From Vandiemenella viatica (Eukaryota > Arthropoda > Insecta > Orthoptera > Morabidae): 64,000 nt of DNA. Position 1 is the first letter of the stretch; the number at the start of each line of letters is the position of its first letter. Position numbers and translations under genes: made by a program. Positions 33,901 to 46,596 of the stretch are shown here, piece by piece. The notes under the pieces were generated by a model, which worked only from the letters and a program-made list of their open reading frames with translations, was not told the DNA's origin and searched no databases. The stretch lies in the NCBI GenBank assembly GCA_031002005.1, contig CM061919.1, positions 221,152,739 through 221,216,738 of the forward strand. Reading direction: 5' to 3'.

Positions 33901-34590
33901 CAAGGGGTGATCAAATGAAAAGGTACGAAACGACCTAAAAACGTAACAGTTAAATATTTGCATATTCCGCCATGGGAGAACGTAGCGAGACATCTCGGGA
34001 TGCGATTGGAGTCTCTGACTGGGATCGGAGCATGCGCGGGCGCCCGCATGCGCAGTAGAGAGCAGAGGCTCTTATCAAAAGCGGCGTCCAAATGATGTGG
34101 CAGTCCGTATGAGGACAGGATTCCTCGAGCACAGAAAAGCCATTAACTCCGATGTGTACTGTGAGACACTCCGACGCCTACGCAGGTCCATCAAGAATAA
34201 AAGACCGGGGCTGCTCACGGAGGGTGTGGTTCTGCTCCATGATAACGCGCGTCCACACGTCTCCAGAGTCACACATATGGAACTGGCCAATTTCAAGTGG
34301 GAGACGTTGGACCATCCGCCCTACAGTCCGGACATGTCGCCCTGCGATTTCCATGTGTTTGGTCCACTGAAGAAACATCTGAAAGGGAAGCGCTTCAATT
34401 CGGACGACGTACTCAAGGACGCTGTGAAGGACTGGGTCTCGTCACGGCCACAGGAATTCTGGGAACAAGGAATCCTGCGGCTTGTTCATCAGTGGGATTG
34501 TTGTGCTCAGGCCAATAGTGTATATTTTGAATAAAGTCTACATTTGTACCCACCGTGTCGTTTCGTACCTTTTCATTTGATCACCCATTG
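33901..34590 (+). mobile_element. Internally deleted mariner, 690 bp
   Basis: Terminal repeats CAAGGGGTGATCAAATG (left) and CAATGGGTGATCAAATG (right, complemented) continue to match through AAAAGGTACGAAACGAC, about 34 bp in all. TA precedes the left end; the right flank is no longer TA. About half of a 1.3-kb mariner is missing from the middle: the left non-coding region runs directly into the middle of the transposase frame. Confidence 0.88.
34097..34534 (+). pseudogene. mariner transposase, C-terminal half (DD34D)
   Basis: An open frame of 145 residues without internal stops. HDNARPH (second catalytic Asp) is separated by 34 residues from the Asp of YSPDMSPCDFHVF, the DD34D spacing of mariner. 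Upstream it keeps RRLRRSIKNKRPG. Downstream it keeps a WEQGILRLVHQWDCC-like phrase and the C-terminal end. The helix-turn-helix half and the first catalytic Asp are absent, removed with the internal deletion, so it cannot be active alone. The apparent start Met is fortuitous. Confidence 0.88.
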
Positions 34591-34677
34591 AAAAAGGCAA
34601 ACGTGGTAGTTCTGGGTACATAGGGCCTACGGTTATTAGTGATCGACAACTTACGGGGTATTTCCCTGTGAATTGTT

Positions 34678-34935
34678 TCCCGTTCTTTGCCCAGGTCCCG
34701 ACTTTAGTGTCCACGGCATCAGTGAGTCGTAAAAGCATTAGAAAAAGAAAATGCAAACCTGGTAACGTGAAAGACTGCAGGACGAATTTGTATATTGTTA
34801 ACTCAGTGTCCCTATAGGGTGGAATTCGGCCATGGCCTTTTGAAGGAACCATCTCGAAATTCACCTGGAGTGGTTTGGCGAAAATATGGAAAATCCAAAT
34901 CTGGATGGCCGGACGGGGATTCCAACCCATTGGTC
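34678..34935. mobile_element. Two SINE family 1 fragments in opposite orientation
   Basis: 34678-34752 is a plus-strand tail fragment (CCCGTTCTTTGCCC to TCGTAAAAGC). 34817-34935 is a minus-strand body fragment (CGGCCATGGCCTTTTGAAGG to CCGGACGGGGATTC). About 65 bp of unrelated DNA separates them, giving a tail-to-tail-like arrangement. Box B is mutated. Confidence 0.7.
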
Positions 34936-34960
34936 TTCCGGGGCAGTTTATCAGGAGACC

Positions 34961-36273
34961 ACTGACGGTGCAGCGATTTGTCCAAGAGATTCTACAGCCT
35001 GATGTCTTACTTTTTTGCATTTAGTTAACTTTGGAAGAACTGATAGAGAGACTCCAACGGGCCATTTTCTTTACAAGATAATACGCGGATATCTGTTAAC
35101 ATCTTTCCTGTGCTCGCAAGATTTGTGGAATATAGAGAATGTATAGGACCAGCAGGGATGGCATTAGGCATATGAGACATGTGAGACTATACTGCCACAT
35201 CAATCCATGTTAGGAATGATGCAACAGGGTGTGAATGACACTTGTAACCTGTTCGAATAAATAACTCGTTTTGACTTGATATTGTAACCAACTATTTGTA
35301 TTACTGTTCCTATTATCTGTGCCAGGTTTCATTCCATCTCCTTCTGGATGTATCAATTTTTACGACGATTACCTCATTATAAGATGTTTTACTAACCATT
35401 AATCTGAAAAGAAGATCGATTTGGCGATCCAAGGAAGCTAGCAAGAAACCATTTGACTGCAGTGGGTCACCAACTTTCAATAACCCACTTATTTCACACT
35501 GTCAGTATTTCAATTCGACTCCTGTGGCAGGAATCCAAAAATTTTAAAGACCAATATTACATTTTTTTGCTGTAGTTTTTCGGTTGATTGCATGAAAACA
35601 TGTGGGTTGTGTCTTGATAACAGAGTCCCAGTTCTACTATGTTTATAAGAGAAATATTGGTTCAGAACATGACACCGCTCTTTACCCAGGCTCCATATTT
35701 ACATCACTTAACTTCATCAGACTTCTTTTTCTTCCCTAAAGTAATACCCGCTCTGGAAGGTCATCGTCGTTTTGAATTTAGTGATTATACCCCTACAGTG
35801 GAACTACATAGCGTCCAAATTCAGTATTCGCGAAATATTTAAATTCACAGTACAGCCCCTAGTAAAACTAGAAGCCGACAGGAGCCAACTGTTAGTAACT
35901 TTTGTGAGCGCAAGCAAAGAAAAACAGAAAAAGTCCTAGTCGAGCTTCAAATAATTAAAATTCCGTGCTCTCATTGACGGCATTCGCTTTGTAGAGAAAT
36001 CAAGACTTGACATATTGTAATGTTATATAGCGGACACCGCGCTTCTAGCATAGTGGTTCACTTCTAACAACATTTATTATTATGTTAACTGGTAGATAGT
36101 ACTTATCCCAGCAATTGAGATGCCACGAACTTTGAATTAAGAACACTTTCACTAAAAAAAGTTTTATAAGTAGCCACGAAATAAAAACTTATCCTGCTAC
36201 ATTATTTTTACTGTTTGTTAAGTACAGGATACTGTAAATATCAGATACAAATTTCAAGTTCTTAGCTAAATGC

Positions 36274-36319
<46 letters not shown>

Positions 36320-37080
36320 AGAAACATAAATAGCCCAAATGGAAGTCAAGAAAAGTACTATTGAATAGATGACCGATATCGAAGATAAGAAATATCCCAA
36401 AATGACGACTTTTACGGCCGCTCACGTCTTTACCTTCCACTGAAAAAAAAAATTGAAGAAAATATTAAAGTCCTACTTGAGAAGCTCTGAACAACAATGG
36501 ACCTCACGGACGGATAGAAAAAAAAAATTTCTACTCTTTCCTTTGGAATCGAAGTTTTAAATACGATATTCAGTCAACGCAACAAGTAAACATGTGTAGA
36601 TTTGAAGCTTGCAATTTATTCCGTTTACGAATTGGTGGTCTGTGAGAGACGGACAGACAGTGTACCAAAAACGGTAGGACCCAATTTCCCTTCAGGCAAA
36701 GAACGCTAATAATTAAATAGTTCGCGAACATTACGAAAATACTTTAAATTTTTTTTTAAGTTGTACCCTGTATTACGTAAAAACGTATTTGACTCCCATT
36801 ACATACATCTTGAAATCAAGACGCTGGCTACAAAATCATCTATAGGTAATCTAGACGAGAGAAATAAATAGTAATAAGAAGTAGGAATTTATATTTTCCA
36901 GGTAAGTTTTCTTGTAATTGAACTTAATGCTGTTCCATCGAGATAGCAATTCAACGTCCACAGGAAGTCAGTGGTTCCAGGAAACATCAACAGGAGATGC
37001 ACTGACGCCTCGGAGCAGAACTACCTGTTGAGCGAGGTCTGCCGACTCCTGGACTTGTTCTCGAGATCTATGGCCGGAAA
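34961..37080. other. Unassigned interval with poly-T at 36274-36312
   Basis: No gene recognised. A near-uninterrupted T run of about 39 bases at 36274-36312 is probably a retroposon tail of unidentified source. Open frames are short and unremarkable. Confidence 0.5.
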
Positions 37081-37092
37081 CCGCTGTTACTT

Positions 37093-37329
37093 TTTTTTTT
37101 TTTAATGGCTTTCGGCTGCTGAGGCCATACAGCCAGCTCAATGTGAATAAGTCATCATGCTGTGTTTCTATTCAGTATCTTGTAAGTATGGACACCACAG
37201 GACGGACAGGACATTCACACACACACACACAACACACAACACTTAACATCCATGCCCGCGGCCGGATTCGAACCGGCGACCTTCGGCACGCGGAGCTAGC
37301 ACTCTAGCCCCTGCGCTACCGAGGCCGGC
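37093..37329 (-). mobile_element. tRNA-derived SINE, family 2 (complete)
   Basis: Minus-strand copy. The T-rich tail is at the left. The right end is a tRNA-like head whose complement includes GGCCTCGGTAGCGCAGGGG (box A) and GGTTCGAATCCGGCC (box B). A perfect 12-bp target duplication CCGCTGTTACTT lies at 37081-37092 and 37330-37341. An (AC)n run at 37217-37238 lies in the body. Its head matches the truncated copy at 11066. Confidence 0.93.
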
Positions 37330-37341
37330 CCGCTGTTACTT

Positions 37342-39990
37342 AACAGAAGGAAGTCACGAATGAAACGACATCTGTAGACTGCTACACCAATCTCTGACTC
37401 ACTGTGCACTGTCTTAAAGAGGGAAGATAAGCAATAGATTTCCCAATTTTCATTAGCGTTTGTACTGCTGAGCCTAGACCTTTGAAATATGATTTGTGTA
37501 AAGTCACCTATTGAAACTCTTAAACATTAATCTTCTTCTAATAAAAAGCAAGTTTTGGTCACGACGTACCGATGTCTGTCACGCTTTCCGACTCAGTTGC
37601 CCAACTAAGGACGACCAGAGACTCCATTGTAGAGGTTATGATCGTTATTTAATCACATTTCTATTTAGTTCAACATCTGCAAAGAAATGAATTGCCAGAA
37701 CACTGAAAGAAAAGTTTGTATTTCATCGACATATTAAGCATTAGATGCTTATATTTATGTAATATTCGTTTGATATATATAAGTATTCATTAAATTCTTT
37801 GCCCATAGATATGCAAGGTAAAAGCTTTCTTTTTCGAGCACCAATGTTGGTGAAAGTTTTGATTAGATTGTTATTCATCCTGGGTCATAATATAATTACT
37901 ACTGGCATTTGACGTTGCAGCAGAATATATGAGTAAGTTAGTTTTTTTAACAAAAATAATTTAAACTGTTTTCATGAGTGTCCTATTATTGAAATTATTA
38001 CTTCGTTTGCACACTGATCGCGATTTGTGCAGCCGAGATTACAATAAAAACTCAGTAATACTACGTGGCATAATGTAAGTTTTTAAGATTTATTTTTAAT
38101 TTCCTTTGCTTTCACTGAGTAATAATACTGAGGCAAGTATTTCAGCAACATGTAACTGTGTCAGCCATTCAAACGTTATAATATTGATTTGAATCACGGA
38201 TGACATAAAAGAGATATATAAAAACCCGCGAAGATCATGGATCATGTTTATATCGCTATGTATTATTGCCTCTAATATGCGATTCAGTGCATGTATTAAT
38301 TCCCGTGTGACGTTTATTTTCGAGCGGCAAATGTAGCATAGTTTGTGGTTAGGTTCAAATGCAACCTGGGCCAGGATGACAACTGAAACTATTTGCTACA
38401 ACGCAAGGAACGAGGAACTGCATTGAGCTTGATTTTATAACAATTGTTTTTAGTTAAGCAACTGCGGAGACATGACTTGCCAGAACATTCCATTCATTTA
38501 TTGACGGGCTTTGAGGCTAGTTTTTATCAAGTATTGGTACTAATATCCAAAAGCGGACAACGTCGATACTACACGATTGAGAAAAAATAAATCCGTAAAT
38601 TCCGAAATTACATTTTTTAAACGCTTCGACACTTCTAGACGTTGTTTAATATTCCAGTTGCCAATAGCAATTTTGACCTAAAAATTCAAGAAATATATAT
38701 TAGAAAAATGCCTTTCAACGTCATAATTTGAAACGGCATTCATGCAAGTAGGCTTTCGTTGAGTGCTTTAACCGTTATGCCAACGTTGCAAAGTAGAAAA
38801 AGCTGCATCTTTTATGTACTAATATCAAACGTTGGAATTAAAAATTCAAACTTCGACGAAAATTATTAGTTTCGTAATTATAGGTAGGCCTATATTATTG
38901 AAAATTAATCCTTTTCTAACGTCCTACTGATCCAAGCCAATTTTAATGGTCTCCACAATGGTAACTTAAGATATGGATAATCGCATAGTGTGAATTCTAT
39001 TAAGTAATTTTCATGGGCAAGAACTACTGTAACAAATTGATCAAAATTGGTGAAATAACCTTTGTTTCCTCTATTTTTTGGAGGCCATAAAAGTGTGTGA
39101 AAAATACGTCAGAACTTTTAACGCCGTGCCATACAATGCACAGTACAGTTACTTAAGGCCATACAAGATAACCATAAGGATAAAAGAGCACACAAAATTC
39201 CTACGGCCTAAGGTACAGCATTCTCCGATGTGTCAAATGGAATTTTCAAATGTAATGACAATCACCTCACTGCGATACTTCATAGGTTGTGATTAGGCAG
39301 GATCATATACCAGTTATACGTGTACGACATACCTGTATTACTCATCTGGGGGTAATTCTTGGAAGACTGTTAAGATAATGACACAATGAACTTGAAACAA
39401 CTATGTTAGTCCGATTGCCAATCTTGCATTTTGAAGGTATTGTAATATTTTTAATCGATTTTAACATTCACTTTATACATATACTCGTTGAACGATTTTG
39501 ATGTAATAAACGGTATCCGTTTACAAAATAAATCTGTTTTCCTCACCCAATTTAGGGGTCTGTTCCTTTTGAGTGAAAGACGAAACCCTTAAAGGAAACA
39601 TTCATTTGTCCGTTTACCATAGCCTAATAACTTTAACTTAGAAAACTGTAATACGTAATATTTTAATTTTTATCATCCCGGACAGGACTGTAACGTAAAA
39701 CTTGGAAAAAAAAAGACAATCGGGTGAAAATAATTATAGGAGGTTTGAAGAGGAAAAAGATTAATCTTCAAATGAAAGCTGACAAGTCGCCGACTCCGAA
39801 AATGTTTAGACTTTTTATTATTATTATTTCACAATTTTTGGGAAGATTGGCAAAAAAAATCTGTTTACTCCTTTATTTCCAAAACTACTCATCCGAAATT
39901 TTTGATCACTTATTGCAAAAAGTTAAATGAGCAACTGTAGCCACTTTTATTCTTCAACAAACATTTTTTTTTACGACGTAAATTGTGTAT
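37342..39990. other. Unassigned AT-rich interval
   Basis: Read on both strands; no conserved coding phrase. A TTTGTGGTTAGGTTCAAATG phrase at 38342 belongs to the dispersed arm family discussed for 62.8-63.1 kb. The open frame 39078-39296 has no family signature. Confidence 0.5.
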
Positions 39991-39991
39991 A

Positions 39992-40308
39992 TGGGAGCTT
40001 CCATAAACCACGTAGCTTCCCCCCCCCGCGTTGCACGTATCTTTTTCCCTATTGATTCCAGAAGACATTTTGCACTATTTTCTCTTGTTAGAGTATCGTA
40101 AATTACATACGGAGATAATTAAATGACGGAAATGAATATTCACATGCTGTTGTGTGTTCTGTACGTCATTTTAACTGTGACAAATAATATGAATGAAAAG
40201 CTTCGTGGGTTGGCTCGGAACCCTACCTACCCCCACGTAGCCAAGGGTAGCTTTCCAGCCAAGCCCTTCCCCCCCAATTCCGAGCCACATAGTTTATGGA
40301 CGCTTCCT
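39992..40308. mobile_element. MITE-like element, ~317 bp
   Basis: The left GGGAGCTTCCATAAACCACG and the complemented right AGGAAGCGTCCATAAACTAT form imperfect ~24-bp terminal repeats. Similar CGTCCATAAA ends are widespread in insect genomes. A C-rich run near the left end parallels a G-rich complement near the right. The target duplication is unclear (TAT at both sides). Confidence 0.6.
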
Positions 40309-40529
40309 ATCATTCTATAAAGAATTTCATAAAAATATGATTCGAAATTAATCTTTGTTAATTTTTCAAACACTCGTTATAGTAATTGAATGGCTAATAA
40401 ATACGGGTAAATACAACTTTTCAAAAAGATGTTTTGCTCTCGTACGAGCTTCTCCTCTTTTTTAGGTATTATCAGCGACGAATCTGCATTGAATGGCACA
40501 ATAAATTTTACAACTGTAGTTAAATGGTA

Positions 40530-41859
40530 CGATGCATGTTTTTTAAATAAGTACCGTTTTGAAATTAAAAAAAGACATGCAAATATATATCAATAATTTT
40601 ATTTATACATGAAAGCCTGTACCTCACTCTACTTTTCTACATAATTCCCTTCAATATTGAGGCACTTGTCATAACGTAGTACCAGTTTTTGAAAACCCTC
40701 CTCATAGAAGTCTGCCGCCTGACTTGTTAACCACTGCATCACAACTGTTTTGACTTCGTTATCCTCTTCAAGTCGCTGACCGCCCAGGTGTTTCTTCAAG
40801 TGCAGGAACAGATGGTAGTCACTGGGCGCCAGATCAGGGCTGTACGGAGGATGATCTAGAGTTTCCCATCGAAAAGATGTGATGAGATCTTTGTTCTGAT
40901 TAGCCACATGTGGACGGGCATTGTCATGCAGCAAAACGATACCCTTGCTCAACTTTCCACGTCTTTTGTTCTGGATTGAACGGCGCAGATTGTTCAATGT
41001 CTCACAATAAGCTGCTGTATTGATTGTCTCATTAAGAGGCAGAAATTTCACAAGCAATACTCCTTTTCTGTCCCAAAACTGTGCACATGATTTTCCGGGC
41101 AGAAATCGTTTGCTTTAACTTCACTTTCTTGGGTGAATCTGAATGCCGCCATTCCATGTACTGTTGCTTTGATTCAGGTGTGACGTAGGCCACCCATGTC
41201 TCATCGCCCGTAACAATTTGGCTTAAGAAATCATCACCATCGTTGTGGTACCGCTCAAGGAAAGTCAATGCACTGCCTAAAGGTTTGGTTTTGTGCACAT
41301 CCGTTAACATTTTCGGTACCCAACGTGAGCACAATTTTTGGTAATTCAAGTGCTCGGTCACAATGCCATACAAAACACTACGAGAAACATTAGGAAAGTC
41401 ATCACACAAGGAGGAAATCGTAAAGCGTCTGTTTTCTCTCACCTTATTGTCCACTTTCTGCACCAAACTTTCATTAACGACCGAAGGACGCCCACTCCGT
41501 TGTTCATCATGCACATTTGTGCGGCCATCTTTAAATGCTCTCACCCACTTTCTCACCATTCCATCACTCATAATGTTTTGTCCGTAAACTGCACAGATCT
41601 CACGATGAATATCGATCGGTTTTAGGCCTTTAGCACAAAGAAATCTTATAACAGCCCGTACTTCACAGTCGGCGGGACTCACGATTATCGGAGGCATCTT
41701 AAACACTCAGTGAACAACGTAAACAAGGAAGAATTAGACTGTAATGGGGTCAGTGCGTAGGCAAGAGATGCAGGTACCCAGTGCGCATGCGCGGAACGCC
41801 AACCGTAGCGCTGCAGCCACGGTGTGACAAAACGGTACTTACTTAAAAAATACGCCTCG
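40530..41859 (-). mobile_element. mariner element, 1.33 kb
   Basis: Terminal repeats begin CGATGCATGTTTTTTAA (left) and CGAGGCGTATTTTTTAA (right, complemented) and share TAAGTACCGTTTTG. A TA precedes the left end; the right flank reads AA, so one copy of the TA duplication has mutated. Total length and single transposase frame are those of a full mariner. Confidence 0.9.
40629..41706 (-). pseudogene. mariner transposase, near full length, one frameshift
   Basis: Starts at 41706 or nearby. The N-terminal part has a helix-turn-helix region (AVIRFLCAKGLKPIDIHREI, then WVRAFKDGRTNVHDEQRSGR). TGDETW, with the first catalytic Asp, lies near 41205. The frame breaks once at about 41040-41060. The second frame continues with HDNARPH and YSPDLAPSDYHLF, whose Asp residues are 34 apart (DD34D), to the stop near 40629. 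Length is about 350 residues in total, normal for mariner. All three catalytic acidic residues are retained across the two frames. The single break and otherwise clean frames suggest recent activity in the lineage. A sequencing or assembly indel cannot be excluded. Confidence 0.92.
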
Positions 41860-41869
41860 AATTACAGTC

Positions 41870-42689
41870 GGTTCAATTAACAGAGGCGGCTCTAAGACAG
41901 TTTGCTACCCTTACCCCGACACGGCTACACGGACCCAGCGGTCTGCTCAGAGAGGTAGGAGGGGAGGATGTGCAGAGGTGAGGAGAGGGGCCAGGGAACA
42001 TTACCTCGAGCCGCCAGTTCGGAATGAACAGGGTTGTAGCAGATTTTGCAGTTACACATTTCTGCTTTCCTCACAAAGCATGTTCGTTATTGGGACATCT
42101 GTTTAGCAAATATCAGTTTTATTTAGTACTTACTCGTTACAATATTTTCAGCTGAAACTTATTTTGTGTTCCTTCTACATATTCCGTTTAGAAACCTAAT
42201 TCTTAAAAGGGATAAAAAAAATTCTGATTTAAAAATCACTAGCTGTTGATTTTATTGTAAAAGTGTTGGTGAAACATTATTTTCAGCGATACAATTTAAT
42301 AAACATACTACTTACCGAACACCCAAAACACAAGAATAAATTATGACGGATTATTCCCTCTGCAGCTTGACGACTAGTTCGCATTGCCAGAGTTAACGAT
42401 ATTGCTAGTATTAGAGCAATTTAACACACGCGTATACATTAATGTTAACTCAGTTTGCTGTTTTCATATCTATTAAATCAATGGTTTGCCTCCCAATAAC
42501 TTCCGCTAGATTTTCCACTTAATACATTTCTTTAACCTTGCTCTGGCTTTACGTCGTAACGTAGTTTCCAATTGTTTACCCAGACAGAAAACTTACATCT
42601 CTTTATTTATAACTACAACAGTTCCCTTATCAACTTTCAGTCGTCAAATCACCTTCCTTATTATTATTATATAAAAATGGCATACAGAG
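41870..42689. other. Unassigned interval
   Basis: No feature recognised. A purine-rich GC patch at 41930-42010 contains GGGGAGG and GAGGAGAGGGG phrases. Confidence 0.45.
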
Positions 42690-42899
42690 TTTTTTTCATG
42701 ATGCTTCGAGGACATCAGAGGTGGGAAAGGACAGGAGTACGGAACGGGAAGGAATTCGGCCATTGATTTTTGAAGGAACCATCCTGGCATTCGCCTGGTG
42801 TAATTTTGGAAAACAATGAAAAACCGAAATCTCAATGGCCGGACGGCAGATCGAGCCCACGTTCTCCCGAGTGAGAGGCCACTCACTAGCTACGCTCAG
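42690..42899 (-). mobile_element. tRNA-derived SINE, family 1 (degenerate)
   Basis: Minus-strand copy with the GAAGGAACCATC and TTCGCCTGGTGTAA body blocks. The box B complement has decayed to GATCGAGCCC near 42850. The degree of decay makes this one of the older copies. Confidence 0.75.
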
Positions 42900-42904
42900 T
42901 TTCA

Positions 42905-43354
42905 GTTTAAATACGACTCAGCCATGTGATGTTGCATTCAATTATCGTAATTGCAACTTTATAAACGGTACAGTTTATGATACTTCACAACTTGAGACAA
43001 ACAGGTAGTGGCCACATGAGCCTTTGGCGTGAGAGAAAAGTTCATCCATCTGACAAACCCTTCCACGCTTCCTAGCGAAAAACGCCGACATCGTGCATAT
43101 GACTACTATTTCTATGAAAAAATAGTTTGATTTTAGTTTTTCCAAGGCAGATTTTTTCACTTGGAGAACCAATAAAATGTCAAAAATAGTTCTACGAATC
43201 ACTAACTTAGTGGACAAATTTTTTTGTTTATGTTTATGTTATTAACACTTAGGGACATTTTGTATTGTAGCATTATAACATAATAAATTTAAAATCATCT
43301 GTTGCAAGGGAATTATGAAACTGGAAGTGAACTACTGTGAGCGAATTGTATATT
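42905..43354. other. Unassigned interval left of copy B
   Basis: Unique-looking AT-rich sequence; nothing recognised. Confidence 0.4.
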
Positions 43355-44826
43355 GAATACTCTTAAAATTTAGAAACCAAATGAGTAATAATGTTAGGCT
43401 TGGAGACGGCAAGTCGTTGGAGTTGAGGTTGAGGATCGCAGCTCTAGGAAGTGTTGTGATGATGATCACTAGCTGTAACCTTGCGGCACCTTCTACTCAC
43501 GCAATGCGCTCTAAGCAGGGTCATTGCCACTCTGGTCGCGTGACTTACCGGAAGACATTTCCGCGTTCTCTGCAGCTAGTTGTTATCCGACTCAGCAAAC
43601 CGTGAAACTGGTGGAGAGTACGCCAATTATGTCCTCCAGACCTCGGATTGTCTCAGTCGCGTGTCTGAACTGCGACCACAGCTACTTCGAGTAATTGTCT
43701 GCCTGCTCTCCATACTTAGTTGTTACCTGTGAGTGTAATACTCCGTACTCGAAGCTTTCTCACGTAGTGGTGAGGAGGTCAGTTTACCACAACACAGGAA
43801 GAACTTCAATAAACTGAGAGTGACGACAAGTGGAAACGTTGTGTCTAGACAGTAAACGGCATGCTAGTTCAGTGATTAAGACGCTACTTTTTAAAATTTT
43901 ATGTGCGACAGCAGCGGAATTCGCGGCAAATTAAAACCTTGTCATTTAGGTGATTAAACCTCCCTTCGTTGTCTCCCGGCCATCAGTTCAATAACCATTT
44001 AGCGAGTCATTCGCAGGTTCCATGAATCATGCATTCCAGTGTGATCCCAGTATTCTTGACTAAGTAGTATTTAATATCTGCCTAGAGGAATCCATCTAAT
44101 TTGGGACAAAATAAAGAAAATACCACAGAAAACTACGAGATAAATTTCAAAGTATATCGTTCCTATTATGATGTTTAGTAGAAATGTTCCACTTTCGATT
44201 TCTTGGTGAAATTATACAAACCCTAAAATTTTCCCAACAATAATAAGTGCTGCAATGGTATGGAACGCCGGACTTAGGCTGGATTCAGTAAATCCTATGA
44301 CCCATAAATGGTGCCTCGAAAATACACATTTAATGAGCAGAATAACACAACAAACATTATTCCCAAATTGATACAATTTACCGACATATCTTTCCTCCTT
44401 TGCGTTAGTTAAAATCTACCAAAAACAATATACATTGTAGAGTGCGATCGAGAATTCACATTTTATTTGTATTGTCCGAGACATTAAATAAAAAGTACTA
44501 CTTAGATTCCTTTGATAATTTGCACATCGATGAGGTATGATTTGAAGTTGCAATGGAAAAAAGAAGTTTAACCTTTTATCACCAATCGGTGTAGGAAAAT
44601 GTCAAAAGGTCAAAACCGGCTTTTGATGATAGTGGAAAGAAACCATCAAATAGATTACGTAATAATTTTCATAGTGATCGAGGACATTATGTCTCAGTTA
44701 ATATGTATTCCACTATATCTTGAACGACTTCTGACTTTGGTAGAACACGTTAGCACTTACAAATTTTCCTTTTTAACGAAATGAATTCAAATCAAAATTT
44801 CCAGAAATAGGTGAAGGCCATATGCC

Positions 44827-45032
44827 CAGTGGTGGATCCAGGATTTTGGTTTGGGAGGGGTGGCTTCAGTAGGGTAAGGGTGATCTTTACAGTACTGCCG
44901 CCCTTAAAAGATCAGTAAAACACACAAAAACAAAAAGATCTTCAAACTTACGATATCGGGGGTGGGCCTAAATATTTTTTGGAAGGGGGTCTTGAGCTCC
45001 CTACCCCCCCCCCTTCCCTGAATCCGCCACTG
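44827..45032. mobile_element. hAT-type MITE (in copy B)
   Basis: Same element and same CATATGCC target duplication (44819-44826 and 45033-45040) as in copy A. The internal C-run is shorter, giving 206 bp. It predates the duplication. Confidence 0.88.
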
Positions 45033-45609
45033 CATATGCCTATGCCATGTTCAAATGCTCATTCTCTCATTTTATCCATTTAGCCGCTGGACGACCGTTC
45101 CAGTTCCCGCATGATGCGTCGTATTTGTTCGTTTATCGAATCAAACTGACATCCATACGACAAATGCGAGTAACGAAATGAATTTGTCAGTGTCGTTTCG
45201 GTACTTCGAGTCAGGCGATGTGCTCGTTACTCAGTAACGAATTGTCACGTAACCGTTGTGATTCGGTCCGACTTATAACTGATGATTTGTGAACTGATTA
45301 TAACTATTAAATATTTCAGTCCTATTGTTTCAAACTGGGTAATCTCCGAAGATGCAAAGTTCATTTCGGCAATGATAATTTCAAGCAACCGATCTATACT
45401 TCTAAGCCGTTAGCCACAAACTCTTGAGTATTTATTTCCATAACAACCTAAACTGTCTTACTTTTCTCTAAGAATAAATATTACCAATTTTCATCCATAC
45501 TCAAGGAGCAAAATATCATGTTCTTTTTTTTTTAATATTTTTGTTATGTCACAGAATGCATACGGTTTAATACAGCTCTACTGTACATTTTGAATCAGTT
45601 TGTACGGAA

Positions 45610-45650
<41 letters not shown>

Positions 45651-46596
45651 TAAAGATAAGGAGGAACATCTCGAAACATGGTGCGAAAGCCTTTGAACGT
45701 GTCCTTAGTTGATTCAAAAACTACTCGTATGTAACAAAACTGGCGCAGTCTTGAAAGAAGGTCGAAGGTCAAAGACCACAACCTGATTTTTTAGGATAAG
45801 GGAGAAAAATCATCAAACGGATTGAGTTAAAATTTTCCATGATGGCTAAGCACGTTATGCCTCAACTTTTTTTTATATCACTTTTACCCTAAATATCCTC
45901 TGCTTTGGCAGAAGAACAAAAACTAAAAAATTACAATGGATTTGTATGAAATTTCTTGAATATGGTGAGAAGAGACATCTCGCAATATGTTGAAATAGTC
46001 TGTGAATAGATCCCAAGACGCTGCAAGAATTATTTGTATATCACAAAACTGGCACGATCTGCCAGAAACAAGATTTTTGAGGATATTCAAAAACTGTCAA
46101 ATTGATTGAATTCAAATTTTGTCTCATGATTAAGCACGTTGTTCCTTAATTTTTGTATATTCTACTTTGACCCTGAATAACCTCTGACAAAGGCGGAAGG
46201 ACAAAAATTAAAATTTTTGGACCGATTTGGACGGAATTTTTTGAAAACAGTAAAGAGGAACATCTTGGTAAATGGTTCAAAAGGTTTTTCATAGATCCTA
46301 AGTTGCTTTGAAAAAAATAACTCATGTGCTACAATATCCAAAATTGTGAGGTGTACAAATCGTTTTGAATGGTTGATGATGATCTCTGCTCAATTGATTA
46401 CTAATCAATCTACACACGCAGTCTCATTCGATCATCACTCAACAATAAAGGCATAAACTGGAACAATTTTTTAAACACTCATCCTTGCTATCCCATGAGT
46501 ACCGTGGAAGAAACTCCGCGGGAAGGTAAAAGAACGGCCAGAGCGTGGCGTTGACCCTGTCATATCCATTCTTATGCCAATGGCTGTAATGAGAAT

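Noticed and set aside
41338..41625. Plus-strand frames of 95 and 74 residues
   Set aside because: Antisense shadows of the mariner transposase.
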